From: Neoarius graeffei
Lineage: Eukaryota > Chordata > Actinopteri > Siluriformes > Ariidae
Length of the DNA stretch: 64,000 nt
Reading direction: 5' to 3'
Assembly (NCBI RefSeq): GCF_027579695.1
Contig: NC_083577.1
Location: 92,273,016-92,337,015, forward strand
Shown: piece by piece, positions 57,373-64,000 of the stretch
Layout: each line of letters starts with the position of its first letter
Numbering within the stretch: position 1 is the stretch's first letter
Position numbers and translations under genes: made by a program
The notes under the pieces: generated by a model
Told to the model about the DNA's origin: nothing
What the model saw: only the letters and a program-made list of their open reading frames with translations
Databases searched by the model: none

Positions 57373-57743
57373 GGCGGCACGGTGGTGTAGTGGTTAGCGC
57401 TGTTGCCTCACAGCAAGAAGGTCCGGGTTCGAGCCCCGTGGCCGGCGAGGGCCTTTCTGTGTGGAGTTTGCATGTTCTCCCCGTGTCCGCGTGGGTTTCC
57501 TCCGGGTGCTCCGGTTTCCCCCACAGTCCAAAGACATGCAGGTTAGGTTAACTGGTGACTCTAAATTGAGCGTAGGTGTGAATGTGAGTGTGAATGGTTG
57601 TCTGTGTCTATGTGTCAGCCCTGTGATGACCTGGCGACTTGTCCAGGGTGAACCCCGCCTTTCGCCCGTAGTCAGCTGGGATAGGATCCAGCTCGCCTGC
57701 GACCCTGTAGAACAGGATAAAGCGGCTACAGATAATGAGATGA
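57373..57743 (+). mobile_element. Full-length tRNA-derived SINE
   Basis: 13-bp duplication GATGTTACAACTA at 57360-57372 and 57744-57756. Confidence 0.95.
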
Positions 57744-57887
57744 GATGTTACAACTACAGACTAGAAATTTTCGTCTAACTATGAAGAAGTCCTCACATTC
57801 AGTAAATACACTATTCTCATTGTTTTGATACACTGCACTAACACAGGACTAATTTCTCTGAATTCACTGAACTAGTTCCTCGGCAGG

Positions 57888-58018
57888 GCCCTGTGATGAC
57901 CTGGCGACTTGTCCAGGGTGAACCCCGCCTCTTGCCCGTAGTCAGCTGGGATAGGATCCAGCTCGCCTGCGACCCTGTAGAACAGGATAAAGCGGCTACA
58001 GATAATGAATGGATGGAT
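57888..58018 (+). mobile_element. 5'-truncated SINE (3' body and tail only)
   Basis: Starts at CCCTGTGATGACCTGG and ends with a GGATG tail; 145 bp after the previous copy. Confidence 0.9.
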
Positions 58019-59103
58019 CCACAAGCATGATGGTAAATTCCACGGAGGAACCAAACCACTGAGAGAACAGAGAGTAGACATGTCTTTGAGGGGTTTGGTC
58101 TGTGTGTGGGTTGACGTTACATGTACGTTACTGAAGAATGATAAAATGTTCAAATGTTACAATAACAGAAATGATAAATGTGGAATAAAAGTATGCAGGG
58201 TGGCCGAGGATCGTTCATACTTGGTGTTGTTTGTTCAGAAAATTCGGGAAATGTTAACAATGATTTGCTAGTAAGAAAAGTTTTATCACGATGATTAAAA
58301 AATGTAAACTCTGAAAATGATGCACTGTTCTTGTGCTGGATGTTTATGTGTAAACCTAAGCATCGCCAAATATATTGTGATTTGATATTTTGTTCGTATC
58401 AATCACCCGTATCTCACTTTATATGTGTATGAGATAAAAACGCAGCTGGATTTGAATGCGACAAGTCATAGTGGAGGATGACGTGTGTGTGTGTGTGTGT
58501 GTGTATGGGTTTGAGGAGAGTGTGAGAGCGCCTGTCAGGCTCCTGAGCTGCTGGGAGAGTCGCATACCACACTCCACCTCTGCAGCAGGCGTAGGAGGAA
58601 CTCTCCATCACAGCAGCACAGGCCATGTTTGTTCCTGCTCTCCGCAGTTCAGGCCCCGCTGCCTTCCCAGAATCCCCCTCTCTCCGAGGTGTGGGCGTGG
58701 AGCGATACGTGCTCAGACCCAGAGGTCATGGCGTTCAATTTCCAGTTTTATATCTCACACTTATTTCACGGATAAGAAAGGGATCTGGGATTATGGGGCT
58801 CACAGGAACAGGTTTATTAAAGCTCTGAAGGGTCTCGGGTTAATAATGATTAAACCTTCGCTAATCTGCTAGTGTGTTCATGTGAAAAGCGTCACTGAAG
58901 CTCATGGAGATTAAATACTTCCCTATGCATCATCCTCCCAACGTCTTACTGGAAAAATGGAATGAGATTTAGGTTCATGAAACAGCTAAAATCCGACAAC
59001 ATTTATTCACAGTTGATGACTTTAGTCCAAAAGTTGTGTCAGAATCTGTGTGGGGAAATCCAGAGTCGAAACACAAGCACTCGCTTTTAATTTTATCCAC
59101 AGA
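58019..59103. other. No gene recognised; (GT)n 58481-58504
   Basis: Candidate place for a nab1 5' non-coding exon, but no CpG-rich stretch or exon could be supported. Confidence 0.5.
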
Positions 59104-59915
59104 AATTTCATTGTCTCTAACTATGATGTCTAAAATTAAAATAACATTTTATTTATTTTAATTTTTTTATATTTATTTTCAATTAATTCATTCATGTTTA
59201 TATTTTTTCATTTTTGAATTTTTAAATAAATTTGTTTCATTGTCTCTAATTGCAATGTTCATCCATCCATTATCTGTAGCCATTTATCCTGTGCAGGGTT
59301 GCAGGCGAGCTGGAGCCTATCCCAGCTGACTACAGGCGAAAGGCGGGGTACACCCTGGACAAGTCGCCAGGTCATCACAGGGCTGACACATAGACACAGA
59401 CAACCATTCACACTCACATTCACACCTACGCTCAATTTAGAGTCACCAGTTAACCTAACCTGCATGTCTTTGGACTGTGGGGGAAACCGGAGCACCCGGA
59501 GGAAACCCACGCGGACACGGGGACAACATGCAAACTCCGCACAGAAAGGCCCTCGCCGGCCACGGGGCTCGAACCCGGACCTTCTTGCTGTGACGCAACA
59601 GCGCTAACCACTACACCACCGTGCCGCCTAATTGCAATGACTAAAATTTAAGTTAATTATAATTTATTTATTTTTATAAATTATTTCACTGTCACTAATT
59701 ACAATGTCTCAAATTAAAATTATTTTTAACTTTTATTTCATTTATTTTATTTTAATGTTTTCATTTTTAAAATTAACTTATTTCACTGTCTATGATTTCT
59801 AAATTTTTTTTATTTTAATTATTGTCTTTATTTAATATTTATTTAAAATTTAATATTTTTCATTTTTAATTTTTAAAATTAATTTCAGTCTTCAATTACA
59901 ATGTCTAAGATGATA
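59104..59915. repeat. AT-rich tandem repeat, about five copies of about 100 bp, split by a SINE
   Basis: Each copy starts TTTCA(T/C)TGTC.CTAATTACAATG and continues with AAAATTAAA/TTTATTT blocks (about 59104, 59236, 59689, 59782, 59885). Confidence 0.75.
59258..59627 (-). mobile_element. Full-length tRNA-derived SINE
   Basis: 12-bp duplication CTAATTGCAATG at 59246-59257 and 59628-59639, lying inside one unit of the AT-rich tandem repeat. The B box and head are intact. Confidence 0.95.
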
Positions 59916-60689
59916 TTATTAATATTTAATAAAAAGTGTTATATTGATATATTTATCTATATGTATTGTGCATTTAATGACATGTCGCTGTAACTGAGAC
60001 ACGCCTCTGCTTTACTCAAACTCCGCCCCCATATGCATAACTCTAACGTAACTTCTGAATATCGCTTTAGTGTGCAGCTCCGCAGTCTGAACACTGATTT
60101 CAGTATTACATCACTGCACACGTGACTCAACTCTGAATATGACTTTATGATTTTAACAATAAATATATTTAACTTCAATACAACTTTAAATACATTTAAC
60201 TTCACATTTAACACGTTAATGAATTAAACATGTGACACAAAACCTGATTTTAATGTCCGGTCAGTAAACAACACAAAAACATGCTGCTGTGTAAAATCTG
60301 TGCTTCTCGCCAGAAGAGCAGTGTGTAGTTCTGCTGATGTATGGACACCACACGACGCTCAGCACACGACGCTCAGCACACGACGCTCACTGAAGAAAGA
60401 CTCTTTACTGAATGACTCCAGTGTTGGAAAGTTGGACTAAACTCCATAAGAACGATGACTTTGTCATGTCTGACTCATCACCTCACACCTTCATTGTTAT
60501 ATTTTAACACTGAGTGTTTTATTTTCCTCAGAGGTGTGAATCTCCCTCTTTCAGACAATACCATACACATCTCGAGTCGTACTACAGCAGACCATCCAAA
60601 CACGGAACAGTTAAACCTTTTAACAAACTACTGATCCAATACGATTTGATTCGATTCGATTCAGGACTGATTGGATTCTGATGAGCACT
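59916..60689. other. No gene recognised
   Basis: Includes a 15-bp triplicate ACACGACGCTCAGC near 60350-60388. Confidence 0.5.
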
Positions 60690-60895
60690 AATATTCACTT
60701 CAGTTGATATTCACTGATATTCAGTCCAGTTGTAGTAGCGCACTTCAGTTCAGTAATGTTACAGTTCAATTCAGTACTGTTATGATTCAGTTCGGCATTA
60801 ATGTGACCCAGTTCACCACTGATATGATCCGGTTCAGCTCTAAAATGATTCGGTTCAGCTCTGATACAATTAGATCCATTACTGATTATTTCTGA
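60690..60895. repeat. Diverged 24-bp tandem repeat
   Basis: Units of the type CACTGATATGATTCAGTTCA, about eight copies, visible as an 8-residue period (MIRFSSDT-like) in the plus frame. Confidence 0.7.
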
Positions 60896-60904
60896 GATAT
60901 TGGG

Positions 60905-62360
60905 GATATTGTGATATTTTAATATTTTTCTTTTTCAATAATTATTGATAGTAAAGATTTCATACTTAATATTAACAATATCAATGATTGTTATTGATAA
61001 ATATAAAAAAGCATACAGCTAGAAATAAAAGTAATAAACAGTTTTTTTTTTTTTTAAATATAACCCCAGGCCTAGAAATTCATATATTTTTTCCCACCAG
61101 CCAGCCGGACTAGTTCCCTTCCAAAGTAACTCGTCAAACAGAAAATCAACTCGCCAAAATTTGTTCATGTGTGAATTTTACTTCTGTCAAAAATAACGCA
61201 AAAGAGAGTTGTTACCATTGTTCATGACTAATGTGCATTTATTTCAAGACCCGAGTATTTTGATCCTGTTGTTAAATACATAAATGAGAACAACACAGAG
61301 CACCATAATATAATATCAACAAATAATAATATATTGGAAAACTTGGCAACTTGGTGTATGAGTATTGAAAACAAATATACTTACTATCATGACTATAGCA
61401 CCCAAAATATGTCTTTCAAATGTGTTTTATTTGAGCAATGTATACATATATACAGTATATACATACAGTATGTCGCGTATCTTTCACATGCACGTTTCAT
61501 CATTTGTTGCTCTTTTTTCTTTTTTCCCCATGAACACACGTACACATACACAAAATACCCACTAGCACCCAAAATATGTCCAACATGCTTTCTGTATTTA
61601 ACCATTTATGAGAGAGAAAGCATTCGGAGCTTCATATTGACGAGGAATCAACTTGAAAAAATTAATTATTCCATAAAAATCATATCGCAGCCAAGGCCGA
61701 CCCTGCTCCCACGCTTGCTTATCAGTCCTTTGTCATTTCTCCTTCTCGTACGCTTTATCGGCGGCCTTTTTCTCCTCTTCAGACTGAGGTCGCTTTGTCC
61801 CCGTCTCTGGCGGTTTCTGTACACCTTTCAGAAAATTCCACATCGCAACGTAGCTTTGGCAGATGTAGATGTAAACAACAACAAAAACACACGTTTAAAT
61901 GGGCGATAATGTGGCCACATCTATTGAATTTGATAACATGATTACCGCGATATTCAGCGAGATGTGTTATATGCATGCGCAGTAGTGAAAAAACCGACAG
62001 CCTGACTCATACACGATATGATTCGGAATTCTTCGGTATTTTCCGTCCTGCTGATAAACACATCGATTAACACAGACACGGCACACACTTAATATGTGGC
62101 GGCTTTAGTTGACGGTGTGTCTGAATTTTCACTTCATATATATTTTTTATTTTCAACTAACCAGCCGGGCTGGCTAGTGACAGGAATTACCCGCCAAATG
62201 ACAAATTAAGTCGCCTCGGGCGACCGGACCACCACGAATTTCAAGCTGTGTAACCCTACTGATTTGCTGGTAATTTGATAGCAAGCCTACATATATCGTG
62301 ATTATATCATATATGCTCGGATCATGATATGATATTGTTGTTTATATCGCCCAGCCCTAA
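60905..62360. mobile_element. Outer MITE (GGGCTGGGCGATATA family), split by a hAT-like element
   Basis: The right end is clear: ATATCGCCCAGCCCTAA at 62344-62360. The left end is eroded near GGGGATATTGTGATATTTTA (60902). Same family as 33591-33930. Confidence 0.55.
61067..62248. mobile_element. Non-autonomous hAT-like element
   Basis: Starts CAGGCCTAGAAATTC and ends GAATTTCAAGCTG: short inverted repeats with the CAG...CTG ends usual for hAT. 8-bp flanks TATAACCC (61059-61066) and TGTAACCC (62249-62256) match 7 of 8. A 191-codon open frame inside (61334-61909) has no recognised domain. Confidence 0.6.
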
Positions 62361-62477
62361 TATTGATATTCTATCATCACCACCCCACCCACTCCAACAG
62401 CTCTGCTGTAACAGCAGAAGAAAACAGACTTTCTATGACAGCAGGTCATCACGCATCTCCAGGAGAGAGTTAAATTG

Positions 62478-62516
<39 letters not shown>

Positions 62517-63039
62517 AGCTGAACTCGTGCCTCTCCAATGGAGAACAGAGGCCAAGGCCCAGAGAGCACAAAACCTCATTGAAACCAATTTAGCATGAGC
62601 ATGGATGGGCTCCTCTCTCTCTCTCAGGACGCAGCTTCACAACATGGCCAGCTGAAAGCACTCTCTCCGCCTGCACTCATATCTGAGACCAGCAGACCTT
62701 CATCAATGAGCATGAATAACACACTCGCAATGAGCGAGCGATCACACAGCGGGTTCTGAGGAAGAGCTCAGAGGCTGTTTACTTCACGTAAAAACATTCT
62801 GTCAGAAATATCTGCAATATGTTCAGGAAGGAGAAGAGAATGGGAGGATTCTGTACTGCTGAAGGATAAAGGAAAAGGATCCTACTGAAAAAAATGATAA
62901 TCCTTTCCTAATAAAATAAACATGATGAGTTGAGTGGTTTGTTCAGGAGAACTTTAAAAGAACATCTGCAAACAAGGTTAAATAAAGCGAAATAATATTT
63001 TGCATAAAATTGTAACACTTAAAAACATTGTGTCTGCTT
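62361..63039. other. No gene recognised; (CA)n 62480-62511
   Basis: Unassigned flank. Confidence 0.6.
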
Positions 63040-64000
63040 GACTGCCTGACTTACCAAATGACTGACTAATTGATTGATTGACTGAATGTCTGTCAGAACT
63101 GACTGTCTGTAGGACTGAATGACTGAAGGACTGACTGAAAGACTGTCTGTAGGACGGATTGACTGAAGGACGGATTGAGTGACCGACTGAAGGACTGACG
63201 GATTGACTGACTGAAGGACTGACGGATTGACCGACTGAAGGACCGACGGATTGACCGACTGACTGAAGGACTGACGGATTGACCGACTGACTGAAGGACT
63301 GACGGATTGACTGACTGACTGAAGGACTGACGGATTGACTGACTGAAGGACTGACGGATTGACTGACTGACTGACTGACTGAAGGACTGACGGATTGACT
63401 GACTGACTGAAGGACTGATGGACTGACTGACTGACTGACTGAAGGACTGATGGACTGACTGACTGACTGACTGAAGGACTGATGGACTGACTGACTGACT
63501 GACTGAAGGACTGATGGACTGACTGACTGACTGACGGATTGACTGAAGGACTGACGGACTGACTGAAGGACTGACGGAAGGACTGACAGATTGACTGAAG
63601 GACTGACGGAAGGACTGATGGACTGATGGATTGACTGAAGGACTGATGGATTGACTGACGGATTGACTGAAGGACTGATGGATTGACTGACGGATTGACT
63701 GAAGGACTGATGGATTGACTGACGGATTGACTGAAGGACTGATGGATTGACTGACGGATTGACTGAAGGACTGATGGATTGACTGACGGATTGACTGAAG
63801 GACTGATGGATTGACTGACGGATTGACTGAAGGACTGATGGATTGACTGACAGATTGACTGAAGGACTGACAGATTGACTGAAGGACTGACAGATTGACT
63901 GAAGGACTGACAGATTGACTGAAGGATTGACTGAAGGACTGATGGATTGACTGAAGGACTGATGGATTGACTGAAGGACTGATGGATTGACTGACGGATT
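63040..64000. repeat. Hierarchical GACT/GATT/GACG satellite, continuing past the window
   Basis: Built of 4-bp words (GACT, GACG, GATT, GAAG). From about 63640 to 63850 it settles into a 32-bp higher-order unit (GATTGACTGAAGGACT + GATGGATTGACTGACG), then into 20-bp units (GATTGACTGAAGGACTGACA) at about 63850-63925. Confidence 0.97.

Noticed and set aside
61334..61909. 191-codon open frame as a possible gene
   Set aside because: Lies inside a hAT-like element, is AT-rich, and shows no transposase or other motif; mentioned only as part of that element.

Overview
The window is vertebrate nuclear DNA, almost certainly from a teleost fish. It has introns with GT-AG borders, a vertebrate-only co-repressor gene, fish-type retrotransposons (RTE, Rex1/Babar-like, L2), Tc1/mariner and hAT relics, many copies of one tRNA-derived SINE, and very abundant CA/GT microsatellites. 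Nothing bacterial, phage-like or CRISPR-like is present. The species cannot be fixed from the sequence alone.

The only host protein-coding gene I can support is nab1 (NGFI-A-binding protein 1, a co-repressor of EGR transcription factors). It lies on the minus strand. Seven coding exons run from 55930 (ATG at 55925-55927) down to 22353 (TAG stop). Every junction has a consistent phase, and the joined frame is 487 codons, the length I recall for mammalian NAB1. The upstream non-coding exon(s) and promoter were not identified; they may lie above 56 kb or outside the window. The 3' UTR end below 22353 was not located.

Layout. 1-22352: intergenic or 3'-flanking DNA packed with nested transposons: a Tc1 relic, a SINE joined to a nearly intact RTE LINE, a Rex1-like LINE carrying a SINE, DNA-transposon relics, a LINE/SINE/hAT triple nest, a transposase palindrome, a TIR element and a 28-bp minisatellite. 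22353-55930: nab1. Its introns hold SINEs, Tc1 and MITE insertions, a 20-bp minisatellite, a 3.55-kb GA/GT array, a 5.2-kb full-length L2 element, a 27-bp GATAC satellite and a compound CA repeat. 55931-64000: probable 5' flank of nab1, with a possible solo LTR, three more SINEs, AT-rich tandem repeats, a hAT element nested inside a MITE, and a hierarchical GACT-type satellite running off the window end.

The most informative signals are several layered insertions whose order can be read from target-site duplications; a SINE whose 3' tail resembles that of the RTE element in the same window, which suggests the mobilising partner; an L2 element whose two ORFs share one frame separated by a UGA, with the RT motif changed to YADN; and a symmetric, frame-preserving nab1 exon (exon 7) whose 3' and 5' splice sites both sit in GT repeats. 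I found no clearly new multi-gene system. These are the items I consider worth a second look.
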